A stretch of DNA of 6,313 nucleotides. It comes from Chloroflexota bacterium (lineage in GTDB: Bacteria > Chloroflexota > Dehalococcoidia > UBA2979). Numbering within the stretch: the stretch's first letter is position 1; each line of letters starts with the position of its first letter. The stretch spans positions 1 to 6,313 of the forward strand of contig PBOW01000096.1 of assembly GCA_002725365.1 (NCBI GenBank). Direction: 5' to 3'. A program made the position numbers and the translations under genes. Of the stretch, positions 1-6,313 are shown piece after piece. The notes beneath the pieces are model-generated. The model was not told the origin of the DNA. It saw only the letters and a list, made by a program, of their open reading frames with translations, and ran no database searches.

Positions 1-318
1 CCTGAGGAAAAACCGATCACTGATTCCATCGCACGCCTCTTATTACAACTTGCTTATCTTGAGAAAGAGCAGATCGAATCACTGAAGGGTTTATCAAGTA
101 AATCGCCGGCTTTTGACTTTGCTGAGGCTCCACAGGCAATACATGCGTTAAACGGCATCCGATGGGATACTCTCCAGGCACTTGATTCACATTCACCATT
201 GGTTGGTCTCGAAGAAATAGTCCACGAAATTGTCAGTCGAGAGTCCCGGCTAACTGAACAGATTCGAAATCGCCCGAAAACAGAGATGCCACCAGACATA
301 CCTGTGCTCAGTGACTGA
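1..318 (+). CDS. 3' end of an unidentified gene upstream of dnaG
   Basis: An open frame runs from the first base to a TGA at 316-318 and gives the last 105 residues of a protein whose start lies outside the window. I do not recognise the family. The visible part is soluble-looking and mostly helical: a leucine-rich stretch (ARLLLQLAYLEKEQIESLKG, residues 11-30 of the fragment), a middle part containing GIRWDTLQALDSHSPLVGLE, then a charged helix rich in E and R and a short proline-bearing tail (RPKTEMPPDIPVLSD). There is no signal peptide, membrane segment or cysteine motif in this part. It reads in the same direction as dnaG, 39 bp upstream, so it may share its transcript. It does not resemble ribosomal protein S21 (rpsU), which precedes dnaG in the classical operon of proteobacteria. 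That the frame is coding rests on its openness, its direction and its plausible composition. Confidence 0.72.
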   Translation, partial: PEEKPITDSIARLLLQLAYLEKEQIESLKGLSSKSPAFDFAEAPQAIHALNGIRWDTLQALDSHSPLVGLEEIVHEIVSRESRLTEQIRNRPKTEMPPDIPVLSD

Positions 319-349
319 TGAATTGATTAGACTCGGCGTAACTTTTTCT

Positions 350-354
350 GAGGA
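350..354 (+). promoter_or_regulatory. Shine-Dalgarno-like GAGGA before dnaG
   Basis: GAGGA lies 3 nt before GTG 358 and 18 nt before ATG 373. One spacing is too tight and the other too loose, so the site does not settle the start. It slightly favours GTG 358. Confidence 0.45.
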
Positions 355-357
355 TCG

Positions 358-2208
358 GTGTCATACCTAATAATGACAAATACAGAAGCCCAAGATATTA
401 AGTCCCGTTTGGACATTGTCGAAGTTGTTTCGAGATACGTACCCGATCTACAGCAGTCCGGGGCAAACTGGAAGGCTTGTTGCCCGTTCCACGCTGAAAA
501 AACCCCATCGTTCGTCGTAAATAGCAGCAAGGATCTTTGGTATTGCTATGGAGCATGTGCTACTGGCGGCGACTCATTGAGTTTCATTCAAAAAATGGAA
601 TCTTCTAGCTTCGACCGGACGTTGGACATAGCGGCGGAGCTAGCAGGCGTTGAACGACAACGCTATTCCAGGGCCAACCAGCAAACAAATGAGGAGCATC
701 AGCGACTCCTTGCTATAAACGAATCGGCGTCGATTTTTTTTCAGAACGAATTAAAAACTTCTAATGGGATCAAAGCTCGTGAATATCTAAGTACCCGAGG
801 AATTAGTAACGAATCCATTAGTAGTTGGGAACTAGGATTTGCGCCACGAGATCGAAGACAACTCCTAGACAACCTCAGAGCTAAAGGGTTTTCAGAGGAG
901 GAGATCGTCTCGGCTGGAGTGGCAGGCCAATATGACAATGGTATTCGAGTCCTTTTTTCAAATAGGGTGATGTTCCCGACTAGGGATGCTAAAGGCCGGC
1001 TGATCGGCTTCGGTGCCCGGGCTATGGGAGAGGAGACTCCTAAGTACCTCAATACTCCAAAAACTGAACTGTATGAAAAGCGTAATACGCTCTATGGCCT
1101 TTCGAGAGCGATCCCCAAAATCAGGGATCAAAATTTGGATAAGAGGAAGGCAATCGTGGTCGAGGGCTATATGGATGTCATCGCATCGCATGCTGTTGGG
1201 CTTGAAGAAACAGTCGCTTCAAACGGCACAGCGATCACTTCCGAGCAGATGAATCAACTCACTAGATATTCACAAAGGATCATATTTGCGTTAGACGCCG
1301 ACGAAGCTGGAGCAAAGGCCGCGTTGCGAGGTGTGGCTTCAATTATGGAGTCAAAGCCATCAGGAATTTCTAATACAGGTTCGTCTGAAAATATCCAGAT
1401 GATGATTGCGACTCTCCCAGCAGGCGAAGACCCAGATTCACTCATCAAAACAAATATCCAGCAGTATGAGCAGATCATTGACACTGCTAAACCCGTACTT
1501 GATTTTTTGATTGATTCAGTAATCGATCGACGATTTAATGATTCGTATGAGAAAAAACAGGCTGTTGAAAGTGTCCTGCCCTATTTGGCCTGGACAAACG
1601 ATGAACTCCTACGTACACCAGCCCTGAGACGACTAGCACGTTTTGCAGATATCGAACCAGATATCCTGAGGAAACGCCTAGGTGCCATCGACGCATCAAC
1701 TCCGAAAATAGTAAGTGGAAATACAAAAACATCCCAACCCACTCAGCAAATGCAACCAGATGGTGAAACTGAACTGCTCGCCTTGCTGTTGCAGCGTTCA
1801 TTTGTGAGGGAAACAGGTATATCAATCGAGGAGGATTTTTTCGAACAGGCCTTGAACAAGGCGGTATTCCTTGCGTGGAAAAATAATGCAGACATCGGAT
1901 CCGCTGAATCAAAAGGAATTGGTCATTCTGACATTGATGCGGCGAGTTTAGTTGTGATCGAAGACCGTGTTTCAGAGTTGAATAACCTTCCCTGCCCAGA
2001 ATATGACGACAAAGATTTGTCCAAAGTGGTATTAGGTATGAAAGAGGAAATTCTCAGACGACGCGAACAAGCGAGACTACGAACGGAAGTCTTGGATTTG
2101 GCTCAGACTAAGTTCGAAAACCGCCAAAACGGGGCTGATGATAGTTCTGATATTAATCAGCAATGGGATTCCATAATGGAAAAAATCCGGATGAAATCAA
2201 GAAAATAA
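358..2208 (+). CDS. dnaG: DNA primase DnaG
   Basis: Synthesises short RNA primers at the replication fork, working with the replicative helicase DnaB. In order (616-residue numbering) it has: an N-terminal CHC2-type zinc domain with CPFHAEKTPSF at 42-52 and likely ligands C42, H45, C63 and C67; the RNA-polymerase basic region with VMFPTRDAKGRLIGFGAR at 204-221 and the PKYLNTP block at 228-234; the Toprim catalytic core with VEGYMDV (E269) and ALDADEAG (D313, D315); the typical LPAGEDPDSLI block at 353-363; and a less conserved C-terminal domain from about 470, where DnaB binds in this family. Its length is normal for bacterial DnaG. The start is uncertain: after the in-frame TGA at 349-351 only GTG 358 and ATG 373 are available. 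GTG 358 has GAGGA at 350-354 only 3 nt away. ATG 373 has no well-placed ribosome site but gives the more usual family N-terminus (five residues shorter). rpoD follows after 32 bp. Confidence 0.97.
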   Translation: MSYLIMTNTEAQDIKSRLDIVEVVSRYVPDLQQSGANWKACCPFHAEKTPSFVVNSSKDLWYCYGACATGGDSLSFIQKMESSSFDRTLDIAAELAGVERQRYSRANQQTNEEHQRLLAINESASIFFQNELKTSNGIKAREYLSTRGISNESISSWELGFAPRDRRQLLDNLRAKGFSEEEIVSAGVAGQYDNGIRVLFSNRVMFPTRDAKGRLIGFGARAMGEETPKYLNTPKTELYEKRNTLYGLSRAIPKIRDQNLDKRKAIVVEGYMDVIASHAVGLEETVASNGTAITSEQMNQLTRYSQRIIFALDADEAGAKAALRGVASIMESKPSGISNTGSSENIQMMIATLPAGEDPDSLIKTNIQQYEQIIDTAKPVLDFLIDSVIDRRFNDSYEKKQAVESVLPYLAWTNDELLRTPALRRLARFADIEPDILRKRLGAIDASTPKIVSGNTKTSQPTQQMQPDGETELLALLLQRSFVRETGISIEEDFFEQALNKAVFLAWKNNADIGSAESKGIGHSDIDAASLVVIEDRVSELNNLPCPEYDDKDLSKVVLGMKEEILRRREQARLRTEVLDLAQTKFENRQNGADDSSDINQQWDSIMEKIRMKSRK

Positions 2209-2224
2209 AGGTTCTTAGATAGAT

Positions 2225-2237
2225 AGGAGTAAGGTGA
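2225..2237 (+). promoter_or_regulatory. Ribosome binding region of rpoD
   Basis: Two purine-rich elements lie before ATG 2241: AGGAG at 2225-2229 (11 nt away) and AAGGTGA at 2231-2237 (3 nt away). AGGAG is the better match to the anti-Shine-Dalgarno sequence. An in-frame TGA at 2235-2237 rules out any start further upstream, so ATG 2241 is well fixed. Confidence 0.6.
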
Positions 2238-2240
2238 CGT

Positions 2241-3974
2241 ATGACGACACAAGTTTTTGGAGATAACCAGATAGACACCCTTGAAGAAGGGTTGGAAGAG
2301 CTACTTGCAAGAGGGCGTCGTAACAAAAACAACACTGTTTCCGTAGAGGAAGTACTCCAAGTAATCCCTGAAACTGATGGACGCAACGAAAAACTAAGAT
2401 CGATCGTCAGCCGACTCCAGGAAAATGGAGTGACTGTCCGTGCTGAGACAGCACCAGCGGCGGTTGTAGACGAAGATGTTGAAGCCGCCAGGCGAGTAAT
2501 CGCGGAAGCTACTTCACTAGAAGACCCTGTGCGGCTGTATCTACGTGAGATCGGCAAAGTTGATCTGTTAACTGCTGCTGATGAAAAAAGACTCTCACGC
2601 TCGGTAGAGCAACGAGAACTCATACGGGAAATACAAGAAGAATGGGATGATGAATATGGAGATGAACCAACTAGTTCGGAGATTTATTGTCAGCTGATCG
2701 CACGATTCGAGAGATCTAGGAAAGTATACGACACGATAATTTCGTTTTTAGTAGCCAAGCGAGCGCTGAAGCCAAGACAAAATGTCCTTAGCAGAATCAA
2801 CGATCCGATTTTCCGGAATGCAGTAGATGGGAACCTAGATGAGCAAGTGATCGACAATATATCCAAAACAAAGAAGGTCCATTCCGTCTTGGAAAGACAC
2901 TCCAAGCGGGATTTTGAAGAAGCTCGTCAGAGACTTGTCCGAGATGGAGCAACTAAGACCAAGTTGAAGAAGGAAATGGAGCGGCGGAGAAAAAAATCAC
3001 ACAAGCCCGGGGCTGAGGCCGAGTTACGTCTACTCTCAACAATCAGTGACATCTTGGTAATGGAAATGAATGAGGCTTCAGAATATTCCCGAGATAGTGC
3101 TTATAAATTGGGGGTCGAACTCTCGAAAAGTGAACGAGGCTTTTTTCAAAAACCTCATAGCGTTGCTGAATCGATTGGGCAGACTGAGGGAGAAATTGCA
3201 ACCGTCGAGGCGAGTTTAAGACGGCTGTTCGCAAAAATAGTCAGCGAGGGGAACCTTGCTGAGCGAGAGTTGATGGTCGCGAATCTTCGACTAGTAGTAT
3301 CAGTTGCAAAAAAATACATTGGACGCGGGATGGCGCTTCTCGACCTAATACAAGAGGGCAACATAGGGCTTATTAGAGCTGTAGAGAAATTCGATTACCG
3401 GAAAGGTTATAAGTTTTCAACCTATGCCACCTGGTGGATAAGGCAGGCAATCACCCGTGCTATCGCAGACCAAGCACGGACAATCAGAATACCGGTGCAC
3501 ATGGTCGAAACGATTAATAAGCTAACCAGATTTCAACGTCGGCTTGTTCAAGAATTCGGTAGAGAACCGACTGCCGAAGAATTGGGACGGGAGTTGGAAA
3601 TTGAACCAGAGCGAGTTCGTGAAATATTCAAGGTTTCACGTGATCCGGTTTCATTGGAGACGCCGGTAGGTGAAGAGGACGATTCTCATCTCGGAGATTT
3701 CATTGAAGATCCGAGTGCGCCCGCACCTCAGGAGGCCGCTTCCAACCAACTCTTAAAGGAACAGGTCATCGAAATTCTTTCTACCCTCACCCCTCGAGAA
3801 CGTAAAGTTCTCGAGTTGAGATTTGGCATAGAAGATGGACGTTCCAGAACTTTGGAAGAGGTTGGTAAAGAATTCTCCGTCACCCGGGAACGAATTCGGC
3901 AAATCGAAGCAAAGGCTTTGCGGAAACTCCGGCATCCTTCCAGAAGTACACGACTTAGGGACTATCTTGACTAA
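2241..3974 (+). CDS. rpoD: Primary RNA polymerase sigma factor RpoD (SigA, sigma-70 group 1)
   Basis: Housekeeping sigma factor that recruits RNA polymerase core to -10/-35 promoters and opens the DNA. Its 577 residues carry, in order: a divergent region 1.1 (about 10-66; [11 protein letters not shown] at 33-43), which marks it as a group 1 sigma; region 1.2 ([12 protein letters not shown], 94-105); a long non-conserved insert (about 125-335); regions 2.1-2.4 ([18 protein letters not shown] at 347-364, then [20 protein letters not shown], then the [12 protein letters not shown] block) with -10 contacts Q402 and T405 and melting aromatics including W398 and W399; region 3 ([12 protein letters not shown], 417-428); and region 4, with [14 protein letters not shown] at 516-529 and the -35 helix [18 protein letters not shown] at 547-564 (R549, E550, R553, Q554). 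All key residues match E. coli sigma-70 by family knowledge. The insert is highly charged and lysine/arginine-rich around 240-256. It lies 32 bp after dnaG, the conserved order of the macromolecular-synthesis operon. Confidence 0.98.
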   Translation: MTTQVFGDNQIDTLEEGLEELLARGRRNKNNTVSVEEVLQVIPETDGRNEKLRSIVSRLQENGVTVRAETAPAAVVDEDVEAARRVIAEATSLEDPVRLYLREIGKVDLLTAADEKRLSRSVEQRELIREIQEEWDDEYGDEPTSSEIYCQLIARFERSRKVYDTIISFLVAKRALKPRQNVLSRINDPIFRNAVDGNLDEQVIDNISKTKKVHSVLERHSKRDFEEARQRLVRDGATKTKLKKEMERRRKKSHKPGAEAELRLLSTISDILVMEMNEASEYSRDSAYKLGVELSKSERGFFQKPHSVAESIGQTEGEIATVEASLRRLFAKIVSEGNLAERELMVANLRLVVSVAKKYIGRGMALLDLIQEGNIGLIRAVEKFDYRKGYKFSTYATWWIRQAITRAIADQARTIRIPVHMVETINKLTRFQRRLVQEFGREPTAEELGRELEIEPERVREIFKVSRDPVSLETPVGEEDDSHLGDFIEDPSAPAPQEAASNQLLKEQVIEILSTLTPRERKVLELRFGIEDGRSRTLEEVGKEFSVTRERIRQIEAKALRKLRHPSRSTRLRDYLD

Positions 3975-3995
3975 CTAAAAACTGATATATATACG
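3967..3995 (+). promoter_or_regulatory. Candidate sigma-70 promoter for the small ORF and acnA
   Basis: TTGACT (3967-3972, five of six matches to TTGACA) overlaps the last codons and stop of rpoD. It is followed after exactly 17 bp by TATACG (3990-3995, four of six matches to TATAAT), within an alternating TA run at 3986-3993. A second reading is an extended -10, TGATATATA at 3983-3991, but its spacing to TTGACT is only 13 bp. Initiation near 4001-4004 would leave a leader of about 25-28 nt that includes the ribosome site at 4014-4020. The -10 lacks the strongly conserved final T, so this remains a candidate only. Confidence 0.35.
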
Positions 3996-4013
3996 TGGAG
4001 TTACCTGGTTATC

Positions 4014-4020
4014 GGAAGGA
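4014..4020 (+). promoter_or_regulatory. Ribosome binding site of the small cysteine protein
   Basis: GGAAGGA ends 8 nt before GTG 4029, a good Shine-Dalgarno match at good spacing. With an in-frame TAG at 4023-4025 immediately upstream, it fixes the GTG start and supports the small ORF as a real gene. Confidence 0.7.
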
Positions 4021-4028
4021 AATAGCTA

Positions 4029-4247
4029 GTGTTAAACAAAATCTTTGGTAGCCCTCAACAGGGATATTCTGGAGCCCAGACTCCGCAATCAATTAGCAAT
4101 TGCTGTATTGGTAAGGAATTAATGCCCAGGTGGCGAGGACCAGAACAGATGGATGATGATACAAATGCTTTGGGATTTGTCTGTCATGCATGTGGGCGAG
4201 AATTCGGTCACGATATGGTTCGCAACCGTAAGATTTCGCAGTCCTAG
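4029..4247 (+). CDS. Small cysteine-bearing protein, putative zinc-ribbon-like, function unknown
   Basis: A 72-residue soluble protein with a GTG start and a strong ribosome site. I cannot assign a named family. What is visible: a flexible N-terminus rich in Q, S and G (1-24), an adjacent cysteine pair C25-C26 in NCCIGKELMPRW, a polar linker with MDDD (41-44), then FVCHACGREF with C52 and C55 (CxxC), and H61. Two cysteine-containing turns about 25 residues apart, the second followed by GREF, resemble a small zinc ribbon or treble clef. The first turn lacks a canonical CxxC, so the full ligand set is unclear (C25 or C26, H53 and H61 are options). It lies 54 bp after rpoD and 55 bp before acnA on the same strand, probably co-transcribed with acnA. 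There is no membrane segment or signal peptide. Metal binding is inferred. Coding status is supported by the ribosome site, the start, and cysteine spacing unlikely in a random frame. Confidence 0.72.
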   Translation: MLNKIFGSPQQGYSGAQTPQSISNCCIGKELMPRWRGPEQMDDDTNALGFVCHACGREFGHDMVRNRKISQS

Positions 4248-4290
4248 ACCAAGTCAGCAATTGCCCGAAAAATTTATTTAATTCTGTCGA

Positions 4291-4296
4291 AAGGGA
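4291..4296 (+). promoter_or_regulatory. Ribosome binding site of acnA
   Basis: AAGGGA ends 6 nt before ATG 4303, which is suitable spacing. An in-frame TAA at 4279-4281, with no other start codon between, makes ATG 4303 the only possible start. Confidence 0.65.
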
Positions 4297-4302
4297 TCAA
4301 AT

Positions 4303-6313
4303 ATGTCTAATCTACCTAGACCAGCTAAGTCGCTTAATAGCTTCGATAGCAGGAAAATACTTGATACTGATGAAGGTAAATATACGATCTTCAGTCTCCC
4401 AATCGCGGCAGAAAATCTTGGCATCCAACTCTCAGCACTTCCATACACTCATAGGGTCCTGTTAGAGAATTTATTGAGAGGTGAGGACGGTATCAACGTC
4501 ACTCGAGAGCAAATCGAGATGACTGCCGCTTGGGACGCGTCAGCAGAGCCTACAAATGAGATTGCCTTTAGGCCAGCTCGTGTCCTTTTGCAAGACTTTA
4601 CAGGAGTTCCTGCTGTCGTTGACTTAGCTGCTATGCGGGACGCGATGGCTGAGATGGGGGGTGACCCACAAAAAATCAATCCCCTACTCCCTGTCGATCT
4701 TGTAATAGACCATTCGGTTCAGGTCGATGCTTTTGGAGACACTGATTCTTTCAGTTTCAACGTCACAAGAGAATATGAACGAAATACGGAGAGGTATCTC
4801 TTACTAAAATGGGCACAGAATGCATTTCAAGGTATGCGCGTTGTACCCCCTGGAATGGGCATAGTGCATCAGGTCAATTTGGAATTTCTTGGGCAAACCA
4901 TATTTGAAGGTATTGATTCAGAAGGTAATCCTGCAGCATACCCAGATACTGTGGTTGGTACAGACTCCCACACTACGATGATTAATGGGCTTGGAGTCGT
5001 TGGATGGGGCGTCGGAGGAATCGAGGCTGAAGCAGCAATGCTCGGTCAACCGATTGCCATGCTTGTACCCCAGGTTATGGGAGTGAAACTTGTCGGCACC
5101 TTACCGGAGGGAACCACCGGCACTGATCTCGTTTTGAGAGTCACGGAAGCACTTCGAGAGCGAAAAGTAGTTGGTAAATTCGTAGAATTCTATGGCTCGG
5201 GTTTATCTAATCTTTCCTTACCGGCACGGGCGACTATCGCCAATATGTGTCCAGAGTATGGTGCCACCGTTGGATATTTCCCGATTGATGATGAGACTCT
5301 TGAATATATGCGTTTCACTGGGCGCGATGAAAAAACAATTGAGCGCGTACGAAGCTACGCTCAGGCCCAAAGTTTATTTAGAACGAACGATTCGATCGAC
5401 CCGAACTATAGCGAAACTATCACCATTGACTTGGCCGATATTGAACCAAGTCTTGCTGGACCGAAAAGACCTCAAGACAGACTTCCGCTCTCCGAAATGA
5501 AATCTTCAGCCACGTCAGAGATAGCAAGCTACGTAGAACAAGGCGCTTTTTCAGGTCCTGTCACTGTCGGCACTGATGCCAACTCCTACGATATAGCAAA
5601 TGGGTCAGTGGTGATTGCTGCGATCACTTCTTGCACAAATACGTCCAATCCTGAAGTTATGGTGGGCGCCGGAATCCTGGCTCGAAATGCCGTTGCAAAA
5701 GGGCTGCAATCCAAGCCTTGGGTCAAAACAAGTCTCGCCCCGGGTTCGAAGGTAGTCACTGAATATCTGGATGAGTCCGGCTTAACTGCACCATTGAATG
5801 AGTTAGGGTTCACTCTGGCCGGCTATGGTTGCATGACGTGTATTGGAAATAGTGGCCCGCTACCACCGGAAATCGAGCAGGTAGTGGACGAAGGACAACT
5901 TGCGGTTGCGTCAGTTCTCTCAGGCAACAGAAACTTTGAGGCAAGGGTCCACAACAAGGTGAAGTCCAACTACTTAGCGTCCCCACCTCTCGTGGTTGCC
6001 TATGCGTTAGCAGGTACAACAGATATCGACCTACTCACAGAGCCGATTGGTGACGACTCCAACGGTGTCCCGGTATTCCTAAAAGATATATGGCCTAGTC
6101 AAACTGAAATTAACAACGTAATCAATACATCGGTCCAAAAGGAAATGTTCCAAACACAATACTCTACTGTATTTGACGGTGATGAAAAATGGCAGAGTTT
6201 AGAAGCTCCGACGGGCGAACGTTATGACTGGGATGAATGGTCAACTTACGCTCGAAAACCCCCTTTCTTTGACGGCATTCCCAAAGAACCAACTGATATA
6301 AGTGACATCGAAG
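4303..6313 (+). CDS. acnA: Aconitate hydratase AcnA (3' end beyond the window)
   Basis: Isomerises citrate to isocitrate through cis-aconitate in the TCA cycle, using a cytoplasmic [4Fe-4S] cluster. The window holds 670 codons. Members of the AcnA/IRP1 subfamily are about 890-900 residues, so about a quarter is missing: most of the swivelling fourth domain, including the serine and arginine near its active-site loop. Visible features are the N-terminal SLNSFDSRKILD and LPYTHRVLLENLLR blocks; LQDFTGVPAVVDLAAMR; VIDHSVQVD with D136 and H137; VGTDSHTTMINGLGVVGWGVGG with H223 (quoted across 218-239); the first cluster cysteine C444 in TSCTNTSNP; C510 and C513 in GYGCMTCIGNSGPL; and SGNRNFEAR with substrate arginines R543 and R548. 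The 66- and 3-residue cysteine spacings equal those of IRP1 by family knowledge, which places it in AcnA/IRP1 rather than AcnB or the mitochondrial type. It follows the small cysteine ORF by 55 bp. Confidence 0.97.
   Translation, partial: MSNLPRPAKSLNSFDSRKILDTDEGKYTIFSLPIAAENLGIQLSALPYTHRVLLENLLRGEDGINVTREQIEMTAAWDASAEPTNEIAFRPARVLLQDFTGVPAVVDLAAMRDAMAEMGGDPQKINPLLPVDLVIDHSVQVDAFGDTDSFSFNVTREYERNTERYLLLKWAQNAFQGMRVVPPGMGIVHQVNLEFLGQTIFEGIDSEGNPAAYPDTVVGTDSHTTMINGLGVVGWGVGGIEAEAAMLGQPIAMLVPQVMGVKLVGTLPEGTTGTDLVLRVTEALRERKVVGKFVEFYGSGLSNLSLPARATIANMCPEYGATVGYFPIDDETLEYMRFTGRDEKTIERVRSYAQAQSLFRTNDSIDPNYSETITIDLADIEPSLAGPKRPQDRLPLSEMKSSATSEIASYVEQGAFSGPVTVGTDANSYDIANGSVVIAAITSCTNTSNPEVMVGAGILARNAVAKGLQSKPWVKTSLAPGSKVVTEYLDESGLTAPLNELGFTLAGYGCMTCIGNSGPLPPEIEQVVDEGQLAVASVLSGNRNFEARVHNKVKSNYLASPPLVVAYALAGTTDIDLLTEPIGDDSNGVPVFLKDIWPSQTEINNVINTSVQKEMFQTQYSTVFDGDEKWQSLEAPTGERYDWDEWSTYARKPPFFDGIPKEPTDISDIE

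Noticed and set aside
319..357. TTGATT at 323-328 as a possible -35 of a dnaG promoter
   Set aside because: No acceptable -10 hexamer is found at 16-18 bp downstream.
734..741. Run of eight T residues within dnaG as a possible frameshift or slippage site
   Set aside because: The reading frame continues intact with all later DnaG motifs present. The run simply encodes the isoleucine-phenylalanine-phenylalanine stretch.
3136..3156. Imperfect palindrome GAGG-C-TTTTTT-C-AAAAA-CCTC inside rpoD, reminiscent of a terminator hairpin
   Set aside because: It lies in the middle of the rpoD coding frame, has almost no loop, and is not followed by a T tract. It encodes the residues RGFFQKPH.
4095..4264. 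AGCAATTGC occurs twice, at 4095-4103 and 4256-4264, with an 8-bp palindromic core
   Set aside because: One copy is within the small coding gene and the other in the following gap. Two copies of a short AT-rich word are compatible with chance, and neither sits at a recognisable operator position.
4248..4302. AT-rich stretch before acnA as a promoter, or as a terminator of the small gene
   Set aside because: TTGCCC at 4261 has no properly spaced -10 element, and no GC-rich hairpin with a T tract is present.
5192..5500. Open frame of 102 codons on the + strand inside acnA, and other long frames on the opposite strand of dnaG, rpoD and acnA
   Set aside because: They overlap fully conserved coding sequence in another frame, show no family motif, and are explained as shadows of the real genes.
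1..6313. Search by eye for a defence system, CRISPR array, insertion sequence, prophage, tRNA or other RNA gene
   Set aside because: Coding sequence fills nearly all of the window, the longest gap is 55 bp, and no spaced direct repeats, terminal inverted repeats or tRNA-like folds were seen.

Overview
The window is an ordinary, tightly packed housekeeping stretch. All genes are on the + strand: the 3' end of an unidentified gene (1-318), DNA primase dnaG (358-2208), the primary sigma factor rpoD (2241-3974), a 72-residue cysteine-bearing small protein (4029-4247), and aconitate hydratase acnA (from 4303, cut by the window end). The four gaps between genes are 39, 32, 54 and 55 bp. No convincing intrinsic terminator lies in any of them, so the genes are probably read as one operon or as overlapping transcripts.

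Organism: a bacterium with a moderate GC content (roughly mid-40s percent by eye) that uses ATG and GTG starts and recognisable Shine-Dalgarno sites. The dnaG-rpoD pair without rpsU in front, the DnaG zinc motif with one extra residue in the second cysteine pair (C-Y-G-A-C), and the form of RpoD suggest a Chloroflexota lineage, possibly a Dehalococcoidia/SAR202-like marine group. This is inference from memory of family sequences, not from a search.

Layout and function: DnaG makes RNA primers for replication and RpoD directs RNA polymerase to housekeeping promoters. This pairing is the core of the classical macromolecular-synthesis operon. AcnA is a TCA-cycle enzyme and has no obvious functional tie to the first two. 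A promoter-like element overlapping the rpoD stop codon (TTGACT, 17 bp, then TATACG) may give the small gene and acnA their own transcription. The small protein has paired cysteines like a metal-binding (zinc-ribbon-like) fold, and its function is unknown.

I found no mobile element, CRISPR array, RNA gene, phage gene or toxin-antitoxin pair, and no gap between genes longer than 55 bp. I see no evidence of a new biological system. The points most worth a second look are the small cysteine protein placed between rpoD and acnA, the roughly 210-residue insert in RpoD, the promoter candidate at the end of rpoD, the altered DnaG zinc motif, and the uncertain dnaG start.
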